Below, piece by piece: positions 32,970 to 43,022 of a stretch of 45,171 bases of DNA. Position numbers and translations under genes: made by a program. This DNA is from Guptibacillus hwajinpoensis (lineage in GTDB: Bacteria; Bacillota; Bacilli; Bacillales; Bacillaceae_J). Location of the stretch: contig JAENZK010000002.1 of NCBI GenBank assembly GCA_016841285.1, positions 1 to 45,171 of the forward strand. The letters run 5' to 3'. How positions within the stretch are numbered: position 1 is the first letter of the stretch; the number at the start of each line of letters is the position of its first letter. The notes beneath the pieces were generated by a model, which did no database searches, was not told the DNA's origin, and saw only the letters and a program-made list of their open reading frames with translations.

Positions 32970-32983
32970 TATAATGTATTATA
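32970..32983. promoter_or_regulatory. Candidate LysR operator
   Basis: TATAAT-GT-ATTATA palindrome about ten bases upstream of the -35 of the ATC operon promoter and 34 bp before the LysR gene; the position fits the recognition site of a divergently transcribed LysR activator. A/T-richness makes chance occurrence possible. Confidence 0.35.
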
Positions 32984-33016
32984 TGAATAAAATTAATATA
33001 TGAGGCCGGTGCAATT

Positions 33017-33886
33017 ATGACACTTATACAATTTGAAGTATTTAGAAGTATTGTTGAGCAGGGGAGTTTATCAAAAGCAGCAGAAACACTTGGGTTAACC
33101 CAATCAGCAGTTAGTCATGCTATTTCTAAATTTGAATCTGATTTAGGATTCACACTGTTAACGCGCAACCGCACGGGCATAAAACTAACGGCAAATGGAG
33201 AAAAAATTCTATTATATGTGCGTGAGATTTTAAAGTGGAATGAACAAATGATGCAAGAAGCCTCTAAGATAAATGGGCTGGAGACTGGAATAGTGAGAGT
33301 GGGGACTTTTCCAAGTGTATCTGTTCAATGGATACCACAGATCATTGAGGTCTTCTCTGAAAGCTTCCCATATATCGATATCCAACTATATGAAGGGGAT
33401 TACGATGAGATAAACCAGTGGATAATAGATGGTACTGTTGATTTTGGCTTTGTTTCATTACCTACCAGTACGAACTTTGATGTAATTCCATTAAAAAAGG
33501 ATAAACTTCTTTGTATAGTTTCAGATAAACATCCCATGAGCAGAAATGCAACGATTGAATTCTCTCATATTGAACATGAACTATTTATCATGCCTAAATC
33601 TAATATTGATAATGATGTTGCAAGGATATTAAAGCAAAACAAAATAAGCCCGAGAATCAAATATGAAATGACTGAAGACCAAGCCATTATTTCAATGGTT
33701 CAACATAATCTTGGGATAAGTATTCTCCCAGAAATGATCTTGTACCGCCTCCCCGATTCAGTTCGTGCAATACAACTAGAAGGAGACTATTATCGAACTA
33801 TCGGCATTGCGTCTCAGTCATTTAACTCAATTTCACCGGGCTCAAAAAAGTTAATTCAAACAATTAAAAATACTGTTTGTCACTAG
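33017..33886 (+). CDS. LysR-family transcriptional regulator
   Basis: A 289-residue regulator with an N-terminal winged HTH (LIQFEVFRSIVEQGSLSKAAE, LTQSAVSHAISKFE; residues 3-62) and a C-terminal periplasmic-binding-fold effector domain (about 90-288). It is divergent from the trans-sulfuration/ATC operon with a 131-bp shared control region, the usual layout for an activator of the adjacent operon. Likely inducer: a thiazoline, carbamoylcysteine or O-acetylserine-like compound; this is inference. Confidence 0.92.
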   Translation: MTLIQFEVFRSIVEQGSLSKAAETLGLTQSAVSHAISKFESDLGFTLLTRNRTGIKLTANGEKILLYVREILKWNEQMMQEASKINGLETGIVRVGTFPSVSVQWIPQIIEVFSESFPYIDIQLYEGDYDEINQWIIDGTVDFGFVSLPTSTNFDVIPLKKDKLLCIVSDKHPMSRNATIEFSHIEHELFIMPKSNIDNDVARILKQNKISPRIKYEMTEDQAIISMVQHNLGISILPEMILYRLPDSVRAIQLEGDYYRTIGIASQSFNSISPGSKKLIQTIKNTVCH

Positions 33887-33890
33887 TGAT

Positions 33891-34922
33891 TTATTTACTG
33901 TCACCTTTTTCTTTCTTGTTTTCCTTATTATTGATCTGGTACCAAACCTGTTTTAATCCATCCATTCTAAGCTCCATTATCGGCTGGGCTAAAATATAAA
34001 CTAGTTTACTTACTAGAACAAATGTAACAATAACCGCAAAGATTAATAACAGATAATACGAATGAGTTTCTTTTATGTAAGGGACAAGGTCAGTCGTTCT
34101 GAAATATCGAATGATAAAGCCGTGCAAAAGATAGACATAAAGGGTACGCGCGCCCCATTTAGAAAAGAAATACTCTTTTTTTGGAACAAAGGCAAAAAAA
34201 CTATAGATCATGATTAGACTCATACCGTAATAAAGGAGACGGATGATGCCACCTTCCCACCCTGCCCCTAATTTTTCATAGGACTTGGATCCATACATCC
34301 ATTCTTTCGGGAGATCGACAAGGACGTAGTGGATTATAAATAACATGGCGACTATTGCTACGGCCGATAACAGCTTTCCTTTATTTGAGGTCAGCTTCTC
34401 GAAATGCTCCTTTTTCATGTAAAATCCAAGTAAAAAAACTGGGAAAAGGACAAAGGTTCTTGAAAGGCTCAAGTAACCTCCAATCGCATCAATATAACCG
34501 ACAATTAACCCGATTACCACAGCCACAAGCAAGCTGTATTTGATCTTTGTAAAAACAAATAATAGCAGGTGCCAACAAAAAAGGCTTAGTAAGAACCATA
34601 ATGACCAATGCGGTTTAAAAATTGCAATCGTCAATTCGCTCTTATCGAGTAGTACGTAATAGTAAAACGAATAAATAATTTGAAAAAGGAAATACGGCAC
34701 TAAAATTTTTTTTGTAATTTTTAAAACATAGCCTGATCTTTGAAACCCTTTTGAGAAATATCCTGACACTAAAATAAATGCCGGCATATGAAATAAATAA
34801 ATGAATATATAAATTTGTTCAATGACCCTATTGCCAATAAAAGTCGTGATAAAGTGGCCAATGACAACTAGGAAAATGAGCAGAAACTTGGCATTATCAT
34901 AATAGAATTCCCGCTGTTTCAT
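33891..34922 (-). CDS. Acyltransferase 3 family membrane protein
   Basis: A 343-residue integral membrane acyltransferase with about ten segments. The family start is clear: YDNAKFLLIFLVVIGHF, with the catalytic-type His in VIGH (about residue 23), and a second YLFHMPAFILVSGYF motif. Such proteins O-acetylate exported sugars or cell wall polymers. The ATG at 34922 has GGAGG upstream and begins the conserved N-terminus; the frame extends ten codons further without a site. It converges on the LysR gene with only 4 bp between stops. Confidence 0.88.
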   Translation of the reverse strand: MKQREFYYDNAKFLLIFLVVIGHFITTFIGNRVIEQIYIFIYLFHMPAFILVSGYFSKGFQRSGYVLKITKKILVPYFLFQIIYSFYYYVLLDKSELTIAIFKPHWSLWFLLSLFCWHLLLFVFTKIKYSLLVAVVIGLIVGYIDAIGGYLSLSRTFVLFPVFLLGFYMKKEHFEKLTSNKGKLLSAVAIVAMLFIIHYVLVDLPKEWMYGSKSYEKLGAGWEGGIIRLLYYGMSLIMIYSFFAFVPKKEYFFSKWGARTLYVYLLHGFIIRYFRTTDLVPYIKETHSYYLLLIFAVIVTFVLVSKLVYILAQPIMELRMDGLKQVWYQINNKENKKEKGDSK

Positions 34923-34996
34923 TTGTAAAAAACCTCCATCTAAAACGAACACTATTAGTAGTATATATTTCCGGCTGTAAATTACAATTGTTTTTG

Positions 34997-35045
34997 AAAA
35001 AAAATGAGAGATTGGATTCGAACATACGACTCAACCTCCCATTTT
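34997..35045 (-). terminator. Terminator with tRNA T-loop-like loop
   Basis: On the minus strand AAAATGGGAGGTTG pairs with CAATCTCTCATTTT over 14 pairs (two G-U), followed by T8. The 17-base loop contains GTTCGAATC-like sequence of tRNA T-arms. It terminates the polysaccharide deacetylase gene. Confidence 0.85.
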
Positions 35046-35051
35046 AGTTTT

Positions 35052-36209
35052 TTAAATTCGGTTATCATTCCAAAAGTTGGCCATAAAGTGATGATCCGGG
35101 TCATAAGCTTTCATCACATATCCTTCATTCTGCAAAAATTCAATGATTTCCGGCAGGGCTTCTACCGTATTGGGTGAATTATGAAATAGGATAATTGGTG
35201 CGTTATTTTTTTTCTTTTGACTAGCAACCTGAGTCTCCACTGTTGAAATGATTTCTTTTGTTGTATTTTTCCAATCCTTACTATCTACATTCCAGTCCCA
35301 TACTTGAAGATTACTGCTAGCTAATAAATCTCGATAATCTTTTGTCAAATAAGGCTTGCTTCCATAAGGAACTCGAATTAACCGGCTATCAATTCCTGTT
35401 ATCCCTAATAAAGTTGCTCGTGTAGTGTTCATTTCATTTAAAAGCGATTCCGGACTATGATAGACTTTGTTTTTATCATGTGTCACACTGTGAGAAGCAA
35501 TAGTATGGTTTTCCGTTACCATACGCTGTACCTCTTCTTCAAACTTCCAAACCTTTGGCTCAATCATAAAAAATGTTGCTTTTACTTCGTATTTTTGTAA
35601 AATATCAAGAATTTGAGCTGTGTTTACATTTGGTCCATCATCAAAGGTTAGATAAGCAATTTTACTGTTATCTACCTCTTTCATTTGCTCTTCTTCGATT
35701 GCTGCTTTCCACTTTTCTTTTTCAGCTTTAATCTTTTCTTTATTATTTAGATATAGCTGTTCATTCGTTAATTGCGCAACCTCATTATGATCTAGTAATC
35801 TTGCAATTGGCCCCTCAGCATGAAAGGTTACCTCTAATTGGAAATACTCAGCAATAAATCTTAGCGGTAATAATGTCCGATCATTCACCGTTTTAACAGT
35901 AATAGGTAATTTTTCAAAAGATTCTGTTACATACATATTATCATTAATTAAAATTTTCATAGATTGATTGTCTTTAGTAACAATAACTGAGTTTTCAGTT
36001 GGATCATATAAAACTTCAGCGTTTACCGTAGTCGCCAGTGACCTTACAGGTACATAAGTAACACCCTCAAAGTTGAAAGGTTTAGCATCTGAAAACTCGA
36101 CTAGTTCATCATTTACGGCAACGAAAATGAGCGATTGGGTTGTTGCCGCCCTAGTATTCGTGCTTACTAGAAGAAAAGACAAAAGGAGTAAAATCATAAT
36201 TTTATACAT
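35052..36209 (-). CDS. Secreted polysaccharide deacetylase with N-terminal stalk domain
   Basis: A 385-residue exported protein: signal peptide (1-23, cleavage near TRA-ATT), a copper amine oxidase N-terminal-like stalk domain (about 30-120; VTYVPVRSLA, RTLLPLRFIAEYF), a charged linker and a carbohydrate esterase 4 domain (about 185-370). Catalytic motifs: TFDDGP, HSVTHD (metal His pair), RVPYGS, WDWNVDSKDW and ILFHNS. It should remove N-acetyl groups from peptidoglycan or another wall glycan. ATG at 36209 behind AGGG. The same stalk domain is in the protein at 8565-9515. Confidence 0.9.
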   Translation of the reverse strand: MYKIMILLLLSFLLVSTNTRAATTQSLIFVAVNDELVEFSDAKPFNFEGVTYVPVRSLATTVNAEVLYDPTENSVIVTKDNQSMKILINDNMYVTESFEKLPITVKTVNDRTLLPLRFIAEYFQLEVTFHAEGPIARLLDHNEVAQLTNEQLYLNNKEKIKAEKEKWKAAIEEEQMKEVDNSKIAYLTFDDGPNVNTAQILDILQKYEVKATFFMIEPKVWKFEEEVQRMVTENHTIASHSVTHDKNKVYHSPESLLNEMNTTRATLLGITGIDSRLIRVPYGSKPYLTKDYRDLLASSNLQVWDWNVDSKDWKNTTKEIISTVETQVASQKKKNNAPIILFHNSPNTVEALPEIIEFLQNEGYVMKAYDPDHHFMANFWNDNRI

Positions 36210-36329
36210 AAGCACCCTACTTTCATTAGAAATCTTTTGTAAAATAGTAAACTATACTTCTATTTTACTAGAGTTTTCTTTATGAATCTGTCACAATTTG
36301 GCGACATGGCCTTAGTTTTTCTTATAGTC

Positions 36330-36356
36330 GAGCCACAGGGTCGGGTTCTCTGGCCC
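36330..36356. repeat. REP-like palindrome, copy 1
   Basis: GAGCCACAGGGTCGGG then TTCTCTGGCCC: 27 bp that can fold by GAGCCA/TGGCCC-type pairing. Nearly identical copies are at 37359 and 43023. Confidence 0.6.
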
Positions 36357-36365
36357 ATTTCATTC

Positions 36366-36398
36366 AAAAAGCCCGCCACATCATGAAGATGGGCGGAC
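36366..36398 (-). terminator. Terminator of the MBL-fold gene
   Basis: On the minus strand GTCCGCC-ATC pairs with GAT-GGCGGGC (one mismatch and a bulge) followed by T5. Confidence 0.7.
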
Positions 36399-36436
36399 CT
36401 CTGAATTTTAAATAAATGTTTAATTTAAATAAACGT

Positions 36437-37282
36437 TTAATTAATATATTTGCCGTAGTCTGGGACAGCAATGCTGTCAAATTCCCTAGCTAACTTCTCT
36501 AAGCCTGTTGAGAGTATTTCGCCAGATATCGGTAACCCATGACCGGTTACGGCCACTGATGGTTTTAATGCCTCAAGCTTTATAACAGACTCTTTGGCCG
36601 ATTTCCAATCAGGAGTTAAGTACCTCGGTGGACCATTTACTTCAAGCTCCTGTGTAAAAACTTTATAAAGTGAATCCTGTTTTACAGTAACAAAGGCATC
36701 CCCGGCGATTAAAGCTCTATCTGAATCCCTGAAAAAAGAGACATGTCCTTGGGTATGCCCTGGTGTATGGATCCAGCGGAAACCCTCCATATAAGGAACA
36801 CTCCCATCCGCTGGGAGTGGTTTAACATGGCTCCCCAAGTTGATTGGCTCATTTGGGAAAAGTGGTGACATTTTCGCCACCATCCCCCCTTCAACTGTCG
36901 AATCAGGGTCCGGATAACTCATTTGACCTGTCAGAAATGGTATTTCTAATTCATGAGCATAAACCGGAACCTGCCAATGGTCAATCAATTCAATAATGGC
37001 CCCTACATGATCAAAGTGCCCATGGGTTAAAATAATGGCTTTTGGACGCTTACCTGCACCAAATTGTTCTTCTGTTACAGAAATAATTTCATCCGCTGAG
37101 TCCGGCATCCCGGCATCAACTAACACAAAGTGATCAGTACCGGAATTTCCAACAAATATGAAATTCACAATTTGGATCGTCTGACAAAATATGTCCGGCA
37201 ATACCTGTATTCCAACGCCACTCCCAATCGAAGTAGCTGGAATAAACTTATAATCACTGCCATAGCTCATTTCTTTTTCCAT
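36437..37282 (-). CDS. MBL-fold metallo-hydrolase
   Basis: A 281-residue metallo-beta-lactamase-fold hydrolase. The zinc motif THGHFDHVG is present (H-x-H-x-D-H, about residues 86-91), with further ligands in TPGHTQGHVSF and AGDAF, and a terminal TGHG. Members include glyoxalase II-like thioesterases, lactonases and others; the substrate is not evident. ATG near AACGGGGGGTTATC ribosome site. Flanked by REP-like palindromes on both sides. Confidence 0.87.
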   Translation of the reverse strand: MEKEMSYGSDYKFIPATSIGSGVGIQVLPDIFCQTIQIVNFIFVGNSGTDHFVLVDAGMPDSADEIISVTEEQFGAGKRPKAIILTHGHFDHVGAIIELIDHWQVPVYAHELEIPFLTGQMSYPDPDSTVEGGMVAKMSPLFPNEPINLGSHVKPLPADGSVPYMEGFRWIHTPGHTQGHVSFFRDSDRALIAGDAFVTVKQDSLYKVFTQELEVNGPPRYLTPDWKSAKESVIKLEALKPSVAVTGHGLPISGEILSTGLEKLAREFDSIAVPDYGKYIN

Positions 37283-37358
37283 GATAACCCCCCGTTTGTT
37301 TAATCTGTTTTAACTTATTATCCCTCCAAACGGGATTGCTATTAGTTAATTTGGGGGA

Positions 37359-37385
37359 GAGCCACAGGGTCGGGTTCTCCGGCCC
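37359..37385. repeat. REP-like palindrome, copy 2
   Basis: Same 27-bp sequence as copy 1 with a single change (TTCTCC for TTCTCT). It ends 2 bp before the odhB stop and may double as the odhAB terminator. Confidence 0.6.
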
Positions 37386-37386
37386 A

Positions 37387-38658
37387 CTATCCCTCTAACA
37401 ATAAATCTTCTGGGCTTTCTAATAGTTCTTTCACCTTCACTAGGAATTGGACAGCGTCTTTGCCATCAATGATTCGATGGTCATAGGATAGCGCAACATA
37501 CATCATCGGTCTAACTTCAACTGTATCCTCCTCATCGATCACAACTGGACGTCTTTGAATTTTGTGCATGCCTAGTATACCTACTTGCGGTGCATTTAGA
37601 ATTGGTGTTGAATAAAGTGAACCGAATGTGCCGCCATTTGTTATCGTAAAAGTCCCACCTTGCAAATCTTTTAATCCAAGTGTTTTAATTCTAGCCTTTT
37701 CTGATAAAATTCCGATTTCCTTTTCAATGCCCGCAAAGCTTAATCGGTCTGCATCACGGACTACCGGTACCACTAAACCATCGTCAGTTGAAACAGCAAT
37801 ACCAATATCGTAAAATTTCTTGATCAGGATTTCATCACCTTGGATTTCCGCATTTACAAACGGAAATTCTTTTAAGGCCCCTATAACTGCTTTTGTAAAA
37901 AAGGACATAAACCCAAGCTTAACACCATGTTTTTTATTAAAGGATTCTTTACGACGATTTCTTACATCCAAAATTGCCGTCATATCAACTTCATTGAAAG
38001 TTGTTAGCATGGCCGCGTTGTGTTGTGCTTCCAATAATCTAGTTGCAATAGTTTGGCGGCGTCTTGACATTTTCACTCTTTCAATCCGCTCTTCTTTTTC
38101 ACTAACATTAACTTTATTAATTTGACTTCCATTCGAAGGCTCCACTTGTTGTTTTTTCTGACTGTAAGCCTCAATATCCTCTACTCTTACTCTTCCAAGT
38201 GGATCCTTATAAGGTACATCACTCAAATCAATATCCAATTCCCTTGCCTTTTTTCTTGCTGCAGGTGAAGCGATTATAATATTTTTTAATGTCTTATCTT
38301 TTTCGTTTTCACTTTCATCTTTAGACTGCACTATTTCGACTTTTTCTTGAATTTGCTCCTCGATTTTCGATGTTGTAGGGTCTTGACTTGCCTCTTGGTC
38401 TGTTGCCTTTGACTGAGATTCATTCTCACCTAAAGTCGCAATGACTTGCCCAACTTGAACAGTATCCCCAGGGCTGAATAAAAGTTGTTTGATTACACCG
38501 CTCTCTTCACTATTAATTTCCACATTAATTTTATCTGTTTCAAGTTCAACAATAGGTTCCCCTTTTTGTACAGAATCTCCCACTTGTTTTAGCCATGTTG
38601 CAATGGTTCCCTCTGTCAGTGATTCAGCAAGTTCTGGTACTTTTATTTCAATCATCAT
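37387..38658 (-). CDS. odhB: Dihydrolipoyllysine succinyltransferase, E2 of 2-oxoglutarate dehydrogenase
   Basis: A 423-residue E2 subunit. Order: lipoyl domain (1-75, lipoylated Lys43 in [11 protein letters not shown]), an acidic/Lys-rich linker, the E3-binding domain (about 125-160; [19 protein letters not shown]), and the catalytic domain (190-420; [10 protein letters not shown] with catalytic His near 394). It transfers succinyl from E1 to CoA in the TCA cycle. The ATG overlaps the odhA TGA by 2-3 bases, so the two are translationally coupled. Confidence 0.96.
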   Translation of the reverse strand: MMIEIKVPELAESLTEGTIATWLKQVGDSVQKGEPIVELETDKINVEINSEESGVIKQLLFSPGDTVQVGQVIATLGENESQSKATDQEASQDPTTSKIEEQIQEKVEIVQSKDESENEKDKTLKNIIIASPAARKKARELDIDLSDVPYKDPLGRVRVEDIEAYSQKKQQVEPSNGSQINKVNVSEKEERIERVKMSRRRQTIATRLLEAQHNAAMLTTFNEVDMTAILDVRNRRKESFNKKHGVKLGFMSFFTKAVIGALKEFPFVNAEIQGDEILIKKFYDIGIAVSTDDGLVVPVVRDADRLSFAGIEKEIGILSEKARIKTLGLKDLQGGTFTITNGGTFGSLYSTPILNAPQVGILGMHKIQRRPVVIDEEDTVEVRPMMYVALSYDHRIIDGKDAVQFLVKVKELLESPEDLLLEG

Positions 38659-41522
38659 TCGTTCCCACCTTTCCCGTACTGTAACGCTTCATGAATGATC
38701 ATTGCTTGTTCCTGTTTATGAATATCAGGATCACCTGTTGATGGACTTGAACGTTTAGGACGACCGATATATCCGATTTCTATATGTTTTGCTGCGACTT
38801 CTGACAAATATGGTTCTTCGAAAGTCCATGATCCCATATTTTGCGGCTCCTCTTGTACCCAAATCACTTGTTCAAGATTCGGAAAACGTTCAATTAGATT
38901 TCCAACTTCTTTTTTCGGAAATGGATAAAGTTGTTCAACACGAGCTATATGCAATGATTCTACTTGTTCACTTGAAAAGTTCTCTAGTTCTACTGCTAAA
39001 TCAACAGCTACTTTACCACTACAAAGGATAAGTCTCTTCACTTTTTCTGTGTTATTTCCTGTCCCATTTTGTTCAAAGAGTGGCAGGAATTTACCGTTAG
39101 TTAGCTCAGAGCCTGATGAACCCGTATGCGGGTGACGAAGTAAGCTCTTTGGTGTCATGATAATAAGAGGCCTAGCCGAATCCGTACCTGCCAATAATGC
39201 TTGCCTTCTTAAAATATGAAAATATTGAGCAGCGCTTGTTACATTAGCGACAATCCAATTGTTTTCTGCTGATAATTGAAGGAAACGCTCTAGTCGTGCA
39301 CTTGAATGCTCTGGTCCTTGTCCTTCGTATGCATGAGGCAGCAGCATAACAAGACTCGATTTTTGTCCCCATTTTGCAAGTCCTGAAGAAATAAATTGAT
39401 CAATAATGACCTGGGCTGCATTTACGAAGTCACCAAATTGAGCTTCCCATATTGTAAGTGCTTCTTGCGCTTTCACACTATAGCCGTATTCATATCCAAG
39501 CACAGCGGCTTCCGATAACGGGCTATTAAAAATAGAGAAGGACGCCTTCGCTTCAGGAATGTAATGCAATGGGACAAATCTTTCGTTTGTTTTATTGTCA
39601 TGAAGTACAAGATGACGATGGGCAAATGTGCCCCGCTCACTATCCTGTCCCGTTAACCGGATTGGTTTTCCATCCTCTAAAATGGTTGCAAAAGCTAATG
39701 TTTCAGCTAATGCCCAATCTACTTTATTTCCTTCCTCTAATGCTGTTTCCCTTCTTTTTAAGATTCGCTCCAGTTTAGGGTAGACATTAAAATTTTCCGG
39801 CCAATTTAATAAGTTTTTATTAATTGTTTTTAATTGTTCAGCTGAAACTGATGTATCGATATTTGGAACACCTTCAAGGACAATTTTCGGAACTAACGGA
39901 TTTTCCTTTTGGTTGTTCTCTGCCTCAATAAATTTTTCATAAATTTGTTGAAGTTTTTGCATAAAGTCTTCCGCTTTTGGTTGAACCTCTTTTTCTGACA
40001 GTATTTTTTTGGCAATTAAATCTTTACCATATAATTCAGCCATTCTTTCATGTTTGTTAATCATTTCGTATAGCTGTGGTTGAGTGACAGTAGGATCATC
40101 CATTTCGTTGTGACCATATCTTCTGTAGCCAATTAGATCGATTAATATATCCTTATTAAACTTTTTACGATATTCATAGGCAAAAACAATGACAGCAAGA
40201 CACCTTTCGGGATCCTCTGCATTCACATGAATAATTGGAATTTCATAGCCCTTTGCCAAGTCGCTCGAATACTTTGTAGACCGGGAATCTTCATAGTCCG
40301 TCGTAAAGCCAAGCATGTTATTAGCGATAATGTGAATAGTGCCTCCTGTTTGATAACCTTTTAGATTATTTAAATTTAATGTTTCAGCTACAACCCCTTC
40401 ACCTGGAAATGCGGCGTCCCCATGAATTAACACACTTAATGACTTCTCTTTGTCTTGCTTCGGTAAACCAGCCATTCCTCGATCTTCCTGGGAAGCACGG
40501 GTAATGCCTTGTACAACCGGATTCACAAATTCCAAATGACTCGGATTATTAGCTAGGCTAATATGAATCGTATGGTTCGGCCCCTCATTGATATCGCGAT
40601 CCGCGCCGAGATGATATTTCACATCTCCTGACCAACCAAAATTTATGCCCCTTGAACCTTCGGATGGAATAAGATCTTTATTTGGCGAATGATGAAATTC
40701 TGAAAAAATAAGTTCATATGGTTTCCCAAGCACATGGGCTAATACATTTAAGCGGCCGCGGTGTGCCATTCCGATCATAATATTCTCTATTTTGACCTTG
40801 CTGCTTTCTTCGATTAACTTATCAAGCATCGGCACTAGCATATCTAGCCCTTCTATTGAGAACCTTTTTTGGCCAACAAAAGTTTTGTGCAAAAATTTCT
40901 CAAAGCCATCGACTTGAATTAACCGCTCCAACAATTTTGTTCGCTCACTATTAGAAAACGGTATGTCAATTCGTTTATTTTCAATATAGTCTTCTAACCA
41001 TTTTCGCTCTTCCTCATCATGAATATGTTCAAATTCATAAGCAATCGTTTGGGTGTAAATAGATTTTAAATATTCATAAGCCTTCCAGCCGTTTTGAATA
41101 TGGGATGGCGCATCTTTCCAAAGCCACGATACGGGCATTTGCTCTAAATCTTCTTTTTTCAGATTATAGTTTTCTATATTTAAAATACCAACGTCTGTTG
41201 TTCGATCTTTTTGTGGCCCCTTTAACGGAACAATATCTGCCGCTAAATGTCCCAAAGTACGGATATTCTTCAACAACTTCCATCCTGCGGAAATTTTATT
41301 GACGTCCATCTGCTCGTTTCGTTGTGATTCTGACGCTTTGTTAGGTCTTGTTACAGCTACTGATGTATCTTTGGGTGGTGGTGCTCCAACCTCATCAAAT
41401 AAGGTTTTGATCGTTGGGTCCACCTTATCCGGATTTTCAATATATTTTTCATATTGCTCATAAAGATAGGCGATATTTGGACCATAAAACTGTTCCCATA
41501 CCTGTTGTTGATTATTTTTCAT
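38655..41522 (-). CDS. odhA: 2-oxoglutarate dehydrogenase E1 component
   Basis: A 955-residue thiamine diphosphate-dependent decarboxylase, close to the usual 940-950. N-terminal WEQFYGPN block, active-site His in [21 protein letters not shown] motif [12 protein letters not shown]...NNMLGFTT, and the C-terminal transketolase-like part ([28 protein letters not shown]). ATG at 41522 lies 9 bases after GGGAG; an in-frame ATG at 41531 abuts that site and is less likely. First gene of odhAB, the TCA-cycle step from 2-oxoglutarate to succinyl-CoA. Confidence 0.96.
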   Translation of the reverse strand: MKNNQQQVWEQFYGPNIAYLYEQYEKYIENPDKVDPTIKTLFDEVGAPPPKDTSVAVTRPNKASESQRNEQMDVNKISAGWKLLKNIRTLGHLAADIVPLKGPQKDRTTDVGILNIENYNLKKEDLEQMPVSWLWKDAPSHIQNGWKAYEYLKSIYTQTIAYEFEHIHDEEERKWLEDYIENKRIDIPFSNSERTKLLERLIQVDGFEKFLHKTFVGQKRFSIEGLDMLVPMLDKLIEESSKVKIENIMIGMAHRGRLNVLAHVLGKPYELIFSEFHHSPNKDLIPSEGSRGINFGWSGDVKYHLGADRDINEGPNHTIHISLANNPSHLEFVNPVVQGITRASQEDRGMAGLPKQDKEKSLSVLIHGDAAFPGEGVVAETLNLNNLKGYQTGGTIHIIANNMLGFTTDYEDSRSTKYSSDLAKGYEIPIIHVNAEDPERCLAVIVFAYEYRKKFNKDILIDLIGYRRYGHNEMDDPTVTQPQLYEMINKHERMAELYGKDLIAKKILSEKEVQPKAEDFMQKLQQIYEKFIEAENNQKENPLVPKIVLEGVPNIDTSVSAEQLKTINKNLLNWPENFNVYPKLERILKRRETALEEGNKVDWALAETLAFATILEDGKPIRLTGQDSERGTFAHRHLVLHDNKTNERFVPLHYIPEAKASFSIFNSPLSEAAVLGYEYGYSVKAQEALTIWEAQFGDFVNAAQVIIDQFISSGLAKWGQKSSLVMLLPHAYEGQGPEHSSARLERFLQLSAENNWIVANVTSAAQYFHILRRQALLAGTDSARPLIIMTPKSLLRHPHTGSSGSELTNGKFLPLFEQNGTGNNTEKVKRLILCSGKVAVDLAVELENFSSEQVESLHIARVEQLYPFPKKEVGNLIERFPNLEQVIWVQEEPQNMGSWTFEEPYLSEVAAKHIEIGYIGRPKRSSPSTGDPDIHKQEQAMIIHEALQYGKGGNE

Positions 41523-41701
41523 AACCCTCATCTCCCGAATGAGATTTAAAATTAGATTAGATTGTTCTCGTTTGCTCGATCTTTGGGTATTGCTTTTAAA
41601 AGTTTTCTATATCTAAAGTATAGTAACCTTTGCCGAAGACATCCTTGACGGAAATCAATTTTTAAAGAATTGTATTTTAAATGGGGGTGAATAAAATTTT
41701 A

Positions 41702-41730
41702 TTGTAAGTAGAGTGAATTTTTTGTAAAAT
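41702..41730 (+). promoter_or_regulatory. Promoter of the NERD-domain gene
   Basis: TTGTAA (41702-41707), 17-bp spacer, TAAAAT (41725-41730), 32 bp before the start codon. Confidence 0.5.
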
Positions 41731-41761
41731 TACATAAAATAATGAAGGAGGTTGTTGTCGT

Positions 41762-42685
41762 GTGATCATGAAGCACCGCTGTGAATCAAAGGAATTGTTA
41801 CTGTTTCGCTCCTTGCATGTTCGTATGAATTTGATGGAAAAAGAATTAACTTACTACACGAATCTTGAAAAAGGTTTTGAAGGCGAGCGGTATTTCGACG
41901 AACGATGGGCCAAACACCTGTCAGATGATTGGATCATCCTGAACGATTTAACATTTGAAGTGAATAATACCGTATTCCAAATTGATTCCACTTTTATTTG
42001 TAACCAAGCAATTTATCTTTTTGAAATTAAAAATTACGACGGTGACTACTATATTGAAAATAAAAAGTGGTATTCCAAGATAACCAATAAGGAAATAAAA
42101 AATCCAATACACCAAATTGACCGCAGCGGGTCACTATTCCGTCGAATCCTCCAAGAACTTGGATACAATGTAAGTAAGATCTCCATTGAATATTATGTCA
42201 TTTTCGTAAACTCCGAATTCCATCTATATCAAGCACCAATTGATCACCAACTCATATTTCCAGCACAAATTAATCGTTTTATGGACAAGCTTTACTCGAA
42301 GCCACTCCCACAACTAATTGACGCAAATTTCAAGCAAGCAGAACAACTATTGTCAGTTCAACTAATAGAATCTCCCTACAGTCGATTACCGGAATATAGC
42401 TATGATAATCTGAAAAAAGGGATCATGTGCAGCAATTGCCGTTCTTTGATTCATAAAATTTCAAATAAAAATCTAGTTTGTACTAGGTGCGGGCATAGAG
42501 AGGGGATTGAATCCGCAATATTAAGAAGCATTAAGGAATATAAGTTGCTGTTTCCAAAGAGGAGGGTGACTACAAACAACATTCACGATTGGTGTAAAAT
42601 AATTAACTCAAAAAAGCTCATTCGTCGGATTCTTTCAACAAACTTTAAAGCGCAAGGGATTGGTCGATCAACTTTTTATATTTAA
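41762..42685 (+). CDS. NERD (nuclease-related) domain protein with zinc ribbon
   Basis: A 307-residue protein. Residues about 38-155 are the NERD domain: KGFEGERYFDERW, then QIDSTFICNQAIYLFEIKNYDGDYY, which carries the Asp and E-x-K of a PD-(D/E)xK-like nuclease site. A C-terminal zinc ribbon follows (CSNC near 221 and CTRCG near 240) and then a short basic helical domain. NERD proteins are presumed to act on nucleic acid; biological roles are poorly known. GTG start ten bases after AGGAGG. A 51-bp minisatellite follows the stop by 100 bp. Confidence 0.85.
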   Translation: MIMKHRCESKELLLFRSLHVRMNLMEKELTYYTNLEKGFEGERYFDERWAKHLSDDWIILNDLTFEVNNTVFQIDSTFICNQAIYLFEIKNYDGDYYIENKKWYSKITNKEIKNPIHQIDRSGSLFRRILQELGYNVSKISIEYYVIFVNSEFHLYQAPIDHQLIFPAQINRFMDKLYSKPLPQLIDANFKQAEQLLSVQLIESPYSRLPEYSYDNLKKGIMCSNCRSLIHKISNKNLVCTRCGHREGIESAILRSIKEYKLLFPKRRVTTNNIHDWCKIINSKKLIRRILSTNFKAQGIGRSTFYI

Positions 42686-42748
42686 TAAAGTGCCACTATG
42701 GAGTTAGCGCTTGTTCTGGAATGGCTACCTGATAATACATGGAGAGTT

Positions 42749-42771
42749 GGCCCCTTTAGTTACCAGGGGCC
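42749..42771. other. Hairpin after the NERD gene
   Basis: GGCCCCT (42749-42755) and AGGGGCC (42765-42771), perfect 7-bp GC-rich stem without a U-tract. It lies between the NERD stop and the minisatellite. Confidence 0.5.
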
Positions 42772-42784
42772 GCTCCTAGAGTGG

Positions 42785-43022
42785 TTTTCGGGCGCAAAGT
42801 ATTCCTTTAATGACCGAGAACCACTTCTGTGCTGGCTTTCGGGCGCTAAGTATTCCTTTAGTGACCGAGAACCACTTCTGCGCTGGTTTTCGGGCTCTAT
42901 AAATTCCTTTAGTGACCGAGAACCACTTCTGCGCTGGTTTTCGGGCTCTATAAATTCCTTTAGTGACCGAGAACCACTTCTGCGCTGACTTCCGGGCTCT
43001 AAATATTCCTTTAATGACCTAA
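42785..43022. repeat. Tandem array of 51-bp hairpin units
   Basis: Units start at 42785, 42836, 42887, 42938 and 42989, exactly 51 bp apart; the fifth is cut by a REP-like element. Units 3 and 4 are identical over almost all positions. Each has arms TGGTTTTCGG and CCGAGAACCA (ten pairs, one G-U), a 22-nt loop with the core ATTCCTTTAGTGA and a linker CTTCTGCGC. As 51 is a multiple of three, both strands stay open as 17-residue repeats, but there is no ribosome site or codon evidence for translation. Confidence 0.88.

Noticed and set aside
34997-35045. tRNA gene
   Set aside because: Only a T-arm-like stretch is present; no D-arm, anticodon arm or acceptor pairing, and the stem is explained as a terminator.
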